A stretch of 64,000 nt of DNA from Escherichia coli DSM 30083 = JCM 1649 = ATCC 11775. Lineage in GTDB: Bacteria; Pseudomonadota; Gammaproteobacteria; Enterobacterales; Enterobacteriaceae. The position numbers were made by a program, and so were the translations under genes. Shown here piece by piece: positions 47,227 through 56,882 of the stretch. Under the pieces are notes generated by a model, which saw only the letters and a list, made by a program, of their open reading frames with translations, was not told the DNA's origin and made no database searches. Within the stretch, counting starts at the first letter, position 1; each line of letters begins with the position of its first letter. The stretch lies in NCBI RefSeq assembly GCF_003697165.2, contig NZ_CP033092.2, positions 868,001 to 932,000 of the forward strand. Reading direction: 5' to 3'.

Positions 47227-48390
47227 ATGTCTGTAATTAAGATGACCGATCTGGATCTTGCTGGGAAACGTGTATTTATCCGTGCGGATCTGAACGTACC
47301 AGTAAAAGACGGGAAAGTAACCAGCGACGCGCGTATCCGTGCTTCTCTGCCGACCATCGAACTTGCCCTGAAACAAGGCGCAAAAGTGATGGTAACTTCC
47401 CACCTGGGTCGTCCTACCGAAGGCGAGTACAACGAAGAATTCTCTCTGCTGCCGGTTGTTAACTACCTGAAAGACAAACTGTCTAACCCGGTTCGTCTGG
47501 TTAAAGATTACCTCGACGGCGTTGACGTTGCTGAAGGTGAACTGGTTGTTCTGGAAAACGTTCGCTTCAACAAAGGCGAGAAGAAAGATGACGAAACTCT
47601 GTCCAAAAAATACGCTGCACTGTGTGACGTGTTCGTAATGGACGCATTCGGTACTGCTCACCGCGCGCAGGCTTCTACTCACGGTATCGGTAAATTCGCT
47701 GACGTTGCGTGCGCAGGCCCGCTGCTGGCAGCTGAACTGGACGCGCTGGGTAAAGCACTGAAAGAACCTGCTCGCCCGATGGTGGCTATCGTTGGTGGTT
47801 CTAAAGTATCTACCAAACTGACCGTTCTGGACTCCCTGTCTAAAATCGCTGACCAGCTGATCGTTGGCGGTGGTATCGCTAACACCTTTATCGCGGCACA
47901 AGGCCACGATGTGGGTAAATCCCTGTACGAAGCTGACCTGGTTGACGAAGCTAAACGTCTGCTGACCACCTGCAACATCCCGGTTCCGTCTGATGTTCGC
48001 GTAGCAACCGAGTTCTCTGAAACTGCACCGGCTACCCTGAAATCTGTTAACGATGTGAAAGCTGACGAGCAGATCCTGGATATCGGTGATGCTTCCGCTC
48101 AGGAACTGGCTGAAATCCTGAAGAATGCGAAAACCATTCTGTGGAACGGTCCGGTTGGCGTGTTCGAATTCCCGAACTTCCGCAAAGGTACTGAAATCGT
48201 GGCTAACGCTATCGCAGACAGCGAAGCGTTCTCCATCGCTGGCGGCGGCGACACTCTGGCAGCAATCGACCTGTTCGGCATTGCTGACAAAATCTCCTAC
48301 ATCTCCACTGGCGGCGGCGCATTCCTCGAATTCGTAGAAGGTAAAGTACTGCCTGCAGTAGCGATGCTCGAAGAGCGCGCTAAGAAGTAA
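47227..48390 (+). CDS. pgk: Phosphoglycerate kinase
   Basis: A glycolytic enzyme converting 1,3-bisphosphoglycerate and ADP to 3-phosphoglycerate and ATP (387 residues). N-domain signature [15 protein letters not shown], substrate loop [10 protein letters not shown] and C-domain [13 protein letters not shown]. Codon use is highly biased, as expected for an abundant protein. It lies 49 bases downstream of epd. Confidence 0.99.
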
Positions 48391-48399
48391 AAAATCACA

Positions 48400-48424
48400 G
48401 GGCAGGGAAACCTGCCCTTGTTTC
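48400..48424 (+). terminator. Hairpin after pgk (partial terminator or processing site)
   Basis: GGGCAGG-GAAA-CCTGCCC followed by TTGTTT. Because fbaA can be cotranscribed with pgk, it is probably an attenuating or stabilising element. Confidence 0.6.
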
Positions 48425-48450
48425 AGCGCGCTTTTAGAGCACGCACTTTT

Positions 48451-48578
48451 TCATACTCTAAATAATTCGAGTTGCAGGAAGGCGACAAGAGAGTGAATCC
48501 CCAGGAGCTTACATAAGTAAGTGATTGGGGTGAGCGAACGTAGACGCAGCACATGCAACTTGAAGTATGACGAGTATA
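48451..48578. repeat. ERIC element between pgk and fbaA
   Basis: A full-length (about 127 bp) enterobacterial repetitive intergenic consensus. Its centre contains GTGAATCCCCAGGAGCTTAC and AGTAAGTGATTGGGGTGAGC, and the ends (ATACTCTAA... and ...GACGAGTATA) are inverted. It would be transcribed as a long hairpin directly upstream of the fbaA ribosome binding site. Confidence 0.93.
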
Positions 48579-48604
48579 AGGCCCGACGATACAGGACAAG
48601 AGAC

Positions 48605-49684
48605 ATGTCTAAGATTTTTGATTTCGTAAAACCTGGCGTAATCACTGGTGATGACGTACAGAAAGTTTTCCAGGTAGCAAAAGAAAACAACTTCGCACTG
48701 CCAGCAGTAAACTGCGTCGGTACTGACTCCATCAACGCCGTACTGGAAACCGCAGCTAAAGTTAAAGCGCCGGTTATCGTTCAGTTCTCCAACGGTGGTG
48801 CTTCTTTTATCGCTGGTAAAGGCGTGAAATCTGACGTTCCGCAGGGCGCTGCTATCCTGGGTGCGATCTCTGGTGCGCATCACGTTCACCAGATGGCTGA
48901 ACACTACGGTGTTCCGGTGATCCTGCACACCGACCACTGCGCGAAAAAACTGCTGCCGTGGATCGACGGTCTGCTGGACGCGGGTGAAAAACACTTCGCT
49001 GCTACCGGTAAGCCGCTGTTCTCTTCTCACATGATTGACCTGTCTGAAGAATCTCTGCAAGAGAACATTGAAATCTGCTCTAAATACCTGGAGCGCATGT
49101 CCAAAATCGGCATGACTCTGGAAATCGAACTGGGTTGCACCGGTGGTGAAGAAGACGGCGTGGACAACAGCCACATGGACGCTTCTGCACTGTACACCCA
49201 GCCGGAAGACGTTGATTACGCATACACCGAGCTGAGCAAAATCAGCCCGCGTTTCACCATCGCTGCGTCCTTCGGTAACGTACACGGTGTTTACAAGCCG
49301 GGTAACGTGGTTCTGACTCCGACCATCCTGCGCGACTCTCAGGAATATGTTTCTAAGAAACACAACCTGCCGCACAACAGCCTGAACTTCGTCTTCCACG
49401 GTGGTTCCGGTTCTACTGCTCAGGAAATCAAAGATTCCGTAAGCTACGGCGTAGTGAAAATGAACATCGATACCGATACCCAATGGGCAACCTGGGAAGG
49501 TGTTCTGAACTACTACAAAGAAAACGAAGCTTACCTGCAAGGCCAGCTGGGCAACCCGAAAGGCGAAGATCAGCCGAACAAGAAATACTACGATCCGCGC
49601 GTATGGCTGCGTGCCGGTCAGACTTCGATGATCGCTCGTCTGGAAAAAGCATTCCAGGAACTGAACGCGATCGACGTTCTGTAA
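48605..49684 (+). CDS. fbaA: Class II fructose-bisphosphate aldolase
   Basis: A zinc-dependent aldolase of glycolysis (359 residues) that splits fructose 1,6-bisphosphate. The catalytic Asp and zinc His are in LHTDHCAKK (about 109-110), further metal ligands are in the ELGCTGGEEDG region and HGGSGS, and the phosphate site is KMNIDTDTQ. The start at 48605 lies just beyond the ERIC; the open frame through the ERIC is rejected. Codon bias is strong. Confidence 0.99.
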   Translation: MSKIFDFVKPGVITGDDVQKVFQVAKENNFALPAVNCVGTDSINAVLETAAKVKAPVIVQFSNGGASFIAGKGVKSDVPQGAAILGAISGAHHVHQMAEHYGVPVILHTDHCAKKLLPWIDGLLDAGEKHFAATGKPLFSSHMIDLSEESLQENIEICSKYLERMSKIGMTLEIELGCTGGEEDGVDNSHMDASALYTQPEDVDYAYTELSKISPRFTIAASFGNVHGVYKPGNVVLTPTILRDSQEYVSKKHNLPHNSLNFVFHGGSGSTAQEIKDSVSYGVVKMNIDTDTQWATWEGVLNYYKENEAYLQGQLGNPKGEDQPNKKYYDPRVWLRAGQTSMIARLEKAFQELNAIDVL

Positions 49685-49706
49685 GATATTCCTTTCTGCT
49701 TATCTC

Positions 49707-49732
49707 AAGGCCCGCTCTGCGGGTCTTTTTTT
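49707..49732 (+). terminator. fbaA terminator
   Basis: GGCCCGC-TCT-GCGGGTC followed by seven T. Confidence 0.88.
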
Positions 49733-49874
49733 CGCCAAAAGCAAGGTGATACAGATGAGAAATCTGTGATCTATTTGGCAAAATTATGCTTTATTGTTTA
49801 CCCTTGTCAGACTGCCCGTCATAAGGCGGCGGAGTGTATTTCTCCATTTTGAGTCAGTTGAAAAGGAATATTGA

Positions 49875-50735
49875 ATGGAAGATTTGAATGTTGTCGATAG
49901 CATAAACGGCGCGGGAAGCTGGCTGGTGGCTAACCAGGCGCTGCTGCTAAGTTATGCAGTAAACATCGTGGCGGCACTCGCGATCATCATCGTTGGTTTG
50001 ATTATCGCGCGGATGATTTCCAACGCGGTGAATCGCCTGATGATCTCCCGTAAAATCGATGCCACTGTTGCTGATTTTCTTTCTGCATTAGTCCGTTACG
50101 GAATTATCGCCTTTACGCTAATCGCTGCACTGGGGCGCGTGGGCGTACAAACAGCGTCAGTCATTGCTGTACTCGGTGCCGCAGGCTTAGCTGTTGGTCT
50201 GGCTTTGCAGGGGTCACTGTCTAACCTGGCCGCTGGCGTGTTACTTGTCATGTTCCGCCCGTTCCGTGCCGGAGAATATGTTGACCTCGGCGGCGTAGCC
50301 GGTACTGTGCTGAGTGTGCAGATTTTCTCCACCACCATGCGTACTGCAGACGGTAAAATTATCGTTATTCCGAACGGTAAAATTATTGCCGGGAATATTA
50401 TTAACTTCTCCCGCGAGCCAGCTCGCCGTAACGAATTTATTATTGGCGTGGCGTATGATTCCGATATCGATCAGGTTAAGCAGATCCTGACCGATATTAT
50501 CCAGTCTGAAGATCGCATTTTGAAAGATCGCGAAATGACTGTGCGTCTGAACGAACTTGGCGCATCGTCGATTAATTTCGTGGTCCGCGTCTGGAGCAAC
50601 AGCGGCGATCTGCAAAACGTGTACTGGGATGTGCTGGAGCGTATTAAACGTGAATTTGATGCCGCCGGTATCAGCTTCCCGTACCCGCAAATGGATGTGA
50701 ACTTTAAGCGGGTGAAAGAAGACAAAGCTGCGTAA
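49875..50735 (+). CDS. mscS: Small-conductance mechanosensitive channel MscS
   Basis: A 286-residue inner-membrane channel that forms a heptamer and releases solutes on hypo-osmotic shock. Three membrane helices; TM3 has the Gly/Ala-packed pore AAGLAVGLALQGSLSNLAAG. The C-terminal cytoplasmic vestibule is complete. It is a single gene with its own terminator. Confidence 0.98.
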   Translation: MEDLNVVDSINGAGSWLVANQALLLSYAVNIVAALAIIIVGLIIARMISNAVNRLMISRKIDATVADFLSALVRYGIIAFTLIAALGRVGVQTASVIAVLGAAGLAVGLALQGSLSNLAAGVLLVMFRPFRAGEYVDLGGVAGTVLSVQIFSTTMRTADGKIIVIPNGKIIAGNIINFSREPARRNEFIIGVAYDSDIDQVKQILTDIIQSEDRILKDREMTVRLNELGASSINFVVRVWSNSGDLQNVYWDVLERIKREFDAAGISFPYPQMDVNFKRVKEDKAA

Positions 50736-50743
50736 TCAACGCT

Positions 50744-50773
50744 GAGGCCAGATAATACTCTCTGGCCTCTCTC
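50744..50773 (+). terminator. mscS terminator
   Basis: GAGGCCAGA and TCTGGCCTC arms followed by TCTCTT. Confidence 0.75.
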
Positions 50774-50873
50774 TTATTAGTTTTTCTGATTGCCAATTAA
50801 TATTATCAATTTCCGCTAATAACAATCCCGCGATATAGTCTCTGCATCAGATACTTAATTCGGAATATCCAAC

Positions 50874-51506
50874 GTGTTTTCTTATTACTTTCAAGGTCTT
50901 GCACTTGGGGCGGCTATGATCCTACCGCTCGGTCCACAAAATGCTTTTGTGATGAATCAGGGCATTCGTCGTCAGTACCACATTATGATTGCCTTACTTT
51001 GTGCTATCAGCGATTTGGTCCTGATTTGTGCGGGGATTTTTGGTGGCAGCGCGTTATTGATGCAGTCGCCGTGGTTGCTGGCGCTGACCTGGGGCGGCGT
51101 AGCCTTCTTGCTGTGGTATGGTTTTGGCGCTTTTAAAACAGCAATGAGCAGTAACATTGAGTTAGCCAGTGCCGAAGTCCTGAAACAAGGCAGATGGAAA
51201 ATTATCGCCACCATGTTGGCAGTGACCTGGCTGAATCCGCATGTTTACCTGGATACTTTTGTTGTGCTGGGCAGCCTTGGCGGGCAACTTGATGTGGAAC
51301 CAAAACGTTGGTTTGCGCTCGGAACAATTAGCGCCTCTTTCCTGTGGTTCTTTGGTCTGGCTATTCTCGCAGCCTGGCTGGCACCGCGCCTGCGCACGGC
51401 AAAATCACAGCGCATTATCAATCTGGTAGTGGGATGTGTTATGTGGTTTATTGCCTTGCAGCTGGCGAGAGACGGTATTGCTCATGCACAAGCCTTGTTC
51501 AGTTAG
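50874..51506 (+). CDS. argO: Arginine exporter ArgO
   Basis: A 210-residue LysE-family exporter with about six membrane helices (PLGPQNAFVMNQG signature). It exports arginine and canavanine; transcription in K-12 depends on ArgP, whose gene is at 54648-55541. It starts with GTG at 50874. Compared with my memory of K-12 (211 residues) one Val in a helix (LALVTWGG) appears to be missing (LALTWGG), a harmless-looking in-frame change. Confidence 0.95.
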   Translation: MFSYYFQGLALGAAMILPLGPQNAFVMNQGIRRQYHIMIALLCAISDLVLICAGIFGGSALLMQSPWLLALTWGGVAFLLWYGFGAFKTAMSSNIELASAEVLKQGRWKIIATMLAVTWLNPHVYLDTFVVLGSLGGQLDVEPKRWFALGTISASFLWFFGLAILAAWLAPRLRTAKSQRIINLVVGCVMWFIALQLARDGIAHAQALFS

Positions 51507-51598
51507 GCGCTATCTGATGGAAAAATAAAACAGAGGCGCTAAGCTTGCCTCCAGAGGTCCTGAATTTTGGGCAAGTCAATTAACACGGAGAGACTAAC

Positions 51599-52339
51599 GT
51601 GAAGTTCAAAGTTATCGCCCTGGCGGCATTAATGGGTATTAGCGGGATGGCAGCGCAGGCTAACGAATTGCCGGATGGACCGCATATTGTCACCTCCGGT
51701 ACGGCAAGCGTGGATGCGGTGCCAGACATTGCCACTCTTGCGATTGAAGTTAACGTGGCCGCGAAGGATGCCGCTACTGCCAAGAAACAGGCAGATGAGC
51801 GCGTCGCACAATACATTTCCTTCCTTGAGCTCAATCAGATCGCGAAAAAAGATATCAGCTCAGCGAACTTACGCACTCAGCCAGATTATGATTATCAGGA
51901 TGGTAAAAGTATCCTGAAAGGCTACCGCGCAGTGAGAACGGTGGAAGTCACGCTCCGTCAGTTAGACAAACTGAATTCCTTGCTGGACGGCGCGCTAAAG
52001 GCGGGTCTTAACGAAATTCGTTCTGTGTCGCTGGGCGTGGCGCAGCCGGATGCCTATAAAGACAAAGCGCGTAAGGCAGCGATTGATAACGCGATTCATC
52101 AGGCGCAGGAACTGGCGAACGGCTTTCATCGTAAACTGGGGCCGGTATATAGCGTACGCTACCATGTTTCCAACTATCAGCCCAGCCCAATGGTGCGGAT
52201 GATGAAAGCCGATGCCGCGCCGGTGTCCGCCCAGGAAACTTACGAGCAGGCCGCTATTCAGTTTGATGATCAGGTCGATGTAATCTTCCAGTTAGAACCT
52301 GTGGATCAACCACCCGCTAAAACACCTGCTGCACATTAA
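51599..52339 (+). CDS. yggE: SIMPL-domain periplasmic protein YggE
   Basis: A 246-residue DUF541/SIMPL protein with a signal peptide (MKFKVIALAALMGISGMAAQA) and GTG start. It has been linked to oxidative-stress tolerance in E. coli. The conserved start of the domain is ITSGTASVDAVPD-like (VTSGTASVDAVPD). It has its own terminator. Confidence 0.94.
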   Translation: MKFKVIALAALMGISGMAAQANELPDGPHIVTSGTASVDAVPDIATLAIEVNVAAKDAATAKKQADERVAQYISFLELNQIAKKDISSANLRTQPDYDYQDGKSILKGYRAVRTVEVTLRQLDKLNSLLDGALKAGLNEIRSVSLGVAQPDAYKDKARKAAIDNAIHQAQELANGFHRKLGPVYSVRYHVSNYQPSPMVRMMKADAAPVSAQETYEQAAIQFDDQVDVIFQLEPVDQPPAKTPAAH

Positions 52340-52345
52340 TACTTG

Positions 52346-52369
52346 TAGCCCGACGTATTCGTCGGGCTA
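52346..52369 (+). terminator. yggE terminator
   Basis: TAGCCCGAC-loop-GTCGGGCTA; the T-tract is weak (ATGCCTTT). Confidence 0.6.
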
Positions 52370-52496
52370 ATGCCTTTACCCGATATTGCCTCCTTTTTCT
52401 GTAAAACCATGACGTAATCACCTATCTTTGCTCGCGGTTTCATCAAGGATAGGCTGACTGAAACGGTTAAGCGGACAAGGATGCGGGAGAGGGGGG

Positions 52497-53393
52497 ATGG
52501 ACATTTTTATTTCGAAAAAGATGCGCAATTTCATTTTATTAGCGCAAACCAATAATATTGCCCGGGCGGCAGAAAAAATCCATATGACGGCTTCGCGATT
52601 TGGCAAAAGCATTGCCGCGCTGGAAGAACAAATTGGCTATACGCTATTTACCCGCAAAGATAATAATATCAGCCTCAATAAAGCCGGACAGGAACTGTAT
52701 CAAAAACTGTTCCCGGTTTATCAACGACTTTCTGCGATTGATAATGAAATCCATAACTCAGGACGTCGTTCACGAGACATTGTGATAGGCATAGATAATA
52801 CTTATCCGACCATTATTTTTGATCAGTTGATTAGTCTCGGAGATAAGTACGAAGGCGTGACCGCCCAGCCAGTTGAGTTCAGCGCAAATGGCGTTATCGA
52901 TAATCTTTTTGACCGTCAGTTAGATTTTATAATCTCCCCACAGCATGTATCTGCACGAGTTCAGGAACTGGAAAACCTGACTATCAGTGAACTACCGCCG
53001 CTGCGATTGGGCTTTCTCGTTTCTCGCCGTTATGAAGAGCGACAAGAGCAAGAGCTGCTTCAGGAGCTGCCCTGGCTACAAATGCGCTTTCAAAACTGGG
53101 CTAACTTCGAAGCAATGATTGATGCGAATATGCGTCCTTGTGGGATCAATCCAACCATTATTTATCGTCCCTATAGTTTTATGGCCAAAATCAGCGACGT
53201 GGAGCGGGGACATTTTCTGACGGTGATCCCGCATTTTGCCTGGCGACTGGTGAATCCGGCAACGCTGAAATATTTTGATGCGCCGCACAGGCCGATGTAT
53301 ATGCAGGAATATCTTTATTCAATCAGAAATCATCGTTATACCGCCACGATGCTTCAGCATATTGCTGAAGATCGTGACGGGACAAACCATTAA
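52497..53393 (+). CDS. ygfI: LysR-type regulator YgfI
   Basis: A 298-residue LysR-family transcription factor: N-terminal winged helix (FILLAQTNNIARAAEKIHMTAS, with the SRFGKSIAALEEQIG recognition region) and a substrate-binding-like C-terminus. In K-12 it flanks the scp operon, whose remnant lies next here; the last 4 bases overlap that remnant tail to tail. The target is unknown and may have been lost with the operon. Confidence 0.93.
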   Translation: MDIFISKKMRNFILLAQTNNIARAAEKIHMTASRFGKSIAALEEQIGYTLFTRKDNNISLNKAGQELYQKLFPVYQRLSAIDNEIHNSGRRSRDIVIGIDNTYPTIIFDQLISLGDKYEGVTAQPVEFSANGVIDNLFDRQLDFIISPQHVSARVQELENLTISELPPLRLGFLVSRRYEERQEQELLQELPWLQMRFQNWANFEAMIDANMRPCGINPTIIYRPYSFMAKISDVERGHFLTVIPHFAWRLVNPATLKYFDAPHRPMYMQEYLYSIRNHRYTATMLQHIAEDRDGTNH

Positions 53394-54445
53394 CCCAGCA
53401 TCGATCCGGTTGCAATTAAATTACGGTGTAAGTCGAAGACGTGGCTAAGATCGTGGTGAATATGTCCGCCGGACGCATTTTCCAGATAGCGATGCAGATA
53501 ATCCCGACACATAGGATGTGCACAATGATCAATGGTGGTGCGGATAACGTTGTTATACGGATCCTGTGCGCCAAATCCACTGACCGCTTCGCTCCATAAA
53601 TAACGTGCCGCACGCAACATGGCGGCGTTCATAAACAGATCCATGCCAATGCCGAAGAAAAACGACAGGCGAGGGACGAAGCCATCAATTTTCAGCCCGG
53701 CGGAGATTGCTGCTTTGATGTACTCAATCCTATCGGCGAGCGTAAATGCTACCTGCTGCACGCAGTTGGCACCCGCTTCACCCATGTGGTAACTGCTGAT
53801 ACTGATGGTATTAAATCGCGGCATGTTGCCGGAACACCAGGCGATGATGTCTGCGATAATACGCATTGACGGTTTTGGCGGGTAAATATAGGTATTGCGG
53901 CAGAGGTACTCTTTGAGGATATCGTTCTGAATGGTGCCGGTCAGTTTATCGGATGTAACACCTTGCTCTTCTGCGGCGACGATATAAAACGCCAGTACTG
54001 GTAGCACTGCGCCATTCATGGTCATCGAAACCGACATTTTATCCAGCGGGATCTGGTCGAACAGGACTTTCATATCTTCCCCGGTGTCGATAGCGACGCC
54101 CGCTTTGCCGACGTCGCCCGCCACGCGTGGGTTATCGGAGTCGTAGCCTCGGTGGGCGGCCAGGTTACGGCGATAAAAAGCGTTGGACTCTTTTGCTGTC
54201 GAGAAACCAGCATACTGACGGATGGTCCACGGTTGGGCGGTATACATAGTGGCACGCGGGCCACGAACGTAGGGTGGCAAACCAGGAAGGGTACCCGTCA
54301 CCTCCAGATTATCGAGATCGGCTTCGGTATACAGCGGCTTGATGGCGATCCCTTCCGCGGTTTGCTGAACCAGCGAGTCGACAGTTTTCTCCCGACGGCT
54401 CAATTCCTTGTTGGCAAGCTGTTGCCACTCCTGCACGTTAGACAT
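53390..54445 (-). pseudogene. scpA: In-frame scpA-scpC fusion remnant (methylmalonyl-CoA mutase / CoA transferase)
   Basis: A continuous 351-codon frame. Residues 1 to about 303 are the N-terminal half of ScpA (Sbm): MSNVQEWQQLANKEL..., TMYTAQPWTIRQYAGF, YNNVIRTTI. The last 50 or so (HCAHPMCRDYLHRY..., ending DLHRNLIATGSMLG) match the C-terminus of the CoA transferase ScpC. Missing are the rest of ScpA with its B12 domain, argK, scpB and most of scpC. Two further gaps relative to ScpA as I remember it are in frame: 13 residues before HRGYDSDN (the conserved GLSVAFDL region) and 21 after GFGAQDP. It cannot be an active mutase. It overlaps ygfI by 4 bases. Confidence 0.85.
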
Positions 54446-54610
54446 TATTTGCTCCGTAAAACGCAATCAAAATGAGGGTATTTGCGCTTACGGTGAGCTT
54501 TTTACGTGGGTTTGTCGCCAGCAAAAAAATGCATTCAGACGTCGTTTTTTGCCGCCTGAGATTTGTCTATTTTGTGATGTGATTCAAGGAATACAAAAAG
54601 AAGTGAGGAT

Positions 54611-54637
54611 AACGCCTGATATGTGCTATCAGGCGTT
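54611..54637. terminator. Hairpin between argP and the scp remnant
   Basis: AACGCCTGATA and TATCAGGCGTT, 11-bp perfect arms just after the argP stop. It lacks a clear T-tract on either strand. Confidence 0.45.
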
Positions 54638-54647
54638 ATTTGATGGA

Positions 54648-55541
54648 TTAATCCTGACGAAGAACTTTGTGACCATAATCGAGCAACGCATCAGTGACTT
54701 TACGCATCATGCGGCTTTCAGGAGCAAAGCGGTGCCAGTAGAGCATCCGGCGTTGAAATAGCCCTGGCGTTAAGTCAATCAGTTCGCCGCTGGCCAGCTC
54801 TTTCTCGATTTGCAGGTGCGGGATCATACAGCAGGTGGTGCCCTGACGAGCAAGTTGCACGAACGCTTCCGAAGAATTAACGATATGGCAGGGTACGCTG
54901 CCAGGAGGCAGATCGAAATTTTGCTGCAAAAAGGCCTGGTGCATATCGTCAAGATGGTCAAACGCGACCACTGGCGCTTTCAGTAATGCCGAACGCGTTA
55001 CGCCGTTAGGGAAATATTTTTCGGCAAACGGTTTTGAGCTGACGAACAGATAGTCGAGCGCACCGAGTTTATCGACAAGACAACTCGGCAGCGCCTGATG
55101 TTGAATACTCACTGCGCCGACCACTTCGCCGCGACGCAGACGTTCCTGAGTGCGGGTTTCATCTTCTACCTGCAAGTTGAGGCGGATGGGCGAATCAGCC
55201 AACACAGGAGCCAGTGCCGGAAGCAACCACGTCGCCAGACTGTCGGCGTTGACCGCCAGTGAAAGCAGCAGCGGAGTCGAACCGGTTTGTTCATCGCCCA
55301 GCCACTCTTCTTCCAGCAGCTCCACCTGGCGTAGTAGCGCCAACAGTTTTTGCCCTTGTTCCGTCGGGCGCGGCGGTACGGTACGCACTAACAGCGGCTG
55401 CCCGAACATATTTTCCAGTTGCTTAATGCGCTGTGAGACGGCTGATTGTGTAATGCACAGCTTTTGTGCCGCGCGCTCAAATCCTCGTTCACGTATCACC
55501 GCATCCAGTGCCTGTAATGTTCTGTAGTCCGGGCGTTTCAT
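54648..55541 (-). CDS. argP: LysR-type arginine/lysine-responsive regulator ArgP
   Basis: A 297-residue regulator (formerly IciA) that activates argO with arginine and controls lysine-repressed genes. Winged-helix region [22 protein letters not shown] with [12 protein letters not shown]. The start at 55541 ([13 protein letters not shown]) is the known one; the frame is open 85 codons upstream but reads through the promoter and into yqfE antisense. Its target argO is 3.1 kb away in this window. Confidence 0.97.
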
Positions 55542-55633
55542 TGCTGTTGTCTGCTCCTGGTAAATGCTTTTTCCTGCACTATGACACAATTTTGTGTCGG
55601 GTTGCATATACCGAAGCCGTTGGCGGGTAACAT

Positions 55634-55912
55634 TTGTATCAGTGGTTAACGCGCAGCTTAAAAGATCAGGGATTTGCGCTAATGCATTTCGCTCAGCGAG
55701 TTCGCGCCCTGGTTGTGTTGAATGGCGTGGCGTTATTACCTCAGTTTGCCTGTAAACAGGGGCTTGCGAACGGGGAACTGGTGCGCCTGTTTGCACCGTG
55801 GAGCGGCATACCCAGACCGTTGTATGCTTTATTTGCGGGGCGAAAGGGGATGCCCGCCATTGCGCGATATTTTATGGATGAGTTAACCACGCGGCTTGCC
55901 AACGGGGTCTGA
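55634..55912 (+). pseudogene. yqfE: yqfE, C-terminal fragment of a LysR-type regulator
   Basis: An open frame of 92 codons (76 from the internal Met at residue 17) ending ...[13 protein letters not shown]. It resembles the tail of a LysR effector domain ([20 protein letters not shown]) with no DNA-binding part upstream. The same fragment exists in K-12, so it is an old relic. Expression is unknown. Confidence 0.7.
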
Positions 55913-55967
55913 ATCGCTTTTTTTGTATATAATGCGTGTGAAATTTCATACCACAGGCGAAACGATC

Positions 55968-56627
55968 ATGACGCAGGATGAATTGAAAAAAGCAGTAGGA
56001 TGGGCGGCACTTCAGTATGTTCAGCCCGGCACCATTGTTGGTGTAGGTACAGGTTCCACCGCCGCACACTTTATTGACGCACTCGGTACAATGAAAGGCC
56101 AGATTGAAGGGGCCGTTTCCAGTTCAGATGCTTCCACTGAAAAACTGAAAAGCCTCGGCATTCACGTTTTTGATCTCAACGAAGTCGACAGCCTTGGCAT
56201 CTACGTTGATGGCGCAGATGAAATCAACGGCCACATGCAAATGATCAAAGGCGGCGGCGCGGCGCTGACCCGTGAAAAAATCATTGCTTCGGTTGCGGAA
56301 AAATTTATCTGTATTGCAGACGCTTCCAAGCAGGTTGATATTCTGGGCAAATTCCCGCTGCCAGTAGAAGTTATCCCGATGGCACGTAGTGCAGTGGCGC
56401 GCCAGCTGGTGAAACTGGGCGGTCGTCCGGAATACCGTCAGGGCGTAGTGACCGATAACGGCAACGTGATCCTCGACGTCCACGGCATGGAAATCCTTGA
56501 CCCGATAGCGATGGAAAACGCCATAAATGCGATTCCTGGCGTGGTGACTGTTGGTTTGTTTGCTAACCGTGGCGCGGACGTTGCGCTGATTGGCACACCT
56601 GACGGTGTCAAAACTATTGTGAAATGA
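55968..56627 (+). CDS. rpiA: Ribose-5-phosphate isomerase A
   Basis: The constitutive isomerase interconverting ribose 5-phosphate and ribulose 5-phosphate (219 residues). Motifs: [12 protein letters not shown] (phosphate loop), YVDGADEI (catalytic Asp) and [12 protein letters not shown] (Glu/Lys). The start at 55968 gives [12 protein letters not shown]; a 24-codon upstream extension is rejected. With tktA it serves the pentose phosphate pathway. Confidence 0.98.
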
Positions 56628-56630
56628 TCT

Positions 56631-56657
56631 GACGGGGGAACCTCCCCCGTTAAAAAA
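56631..56657 (+). terminator. rpiA terminator
   Basis: ACGGGGGAACCTCCCCCGT, a very stable short hairpin followed by TAAAAAAATT. The tail is A-rich rather than T-rich, so the function is tentative. Confidence 0.55.
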
Positions 56658-56882
56658 ATTCTATTCATTAAATTTGGTGACATGTGTCACGTTTTTACCT
56701 GGCAATTGTCGATTGCTCTAAATAAATCCTCTAAACCAGCATATTCATCCAAGAAATACTTTTGCGTGATATTTCCTCAACATCGCGACGCAAACGTTCA
56801 TATTGCCGCAATATTATTTTTTGATATGTTGAAAGGCGGATGCAAATCCGCACACAACATTTCAAAAGACAGGATTGGGTAA

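Noticed and set aside
48509..49540. A 343-codon open frame antisense to fbaA
   Set aside because: Same effect: highly expressed gene codon bias creates long antisense frames. A similar 305-codon frame opposite ansB (14739-15656) and one opposite pgk were rejected for the same reason.
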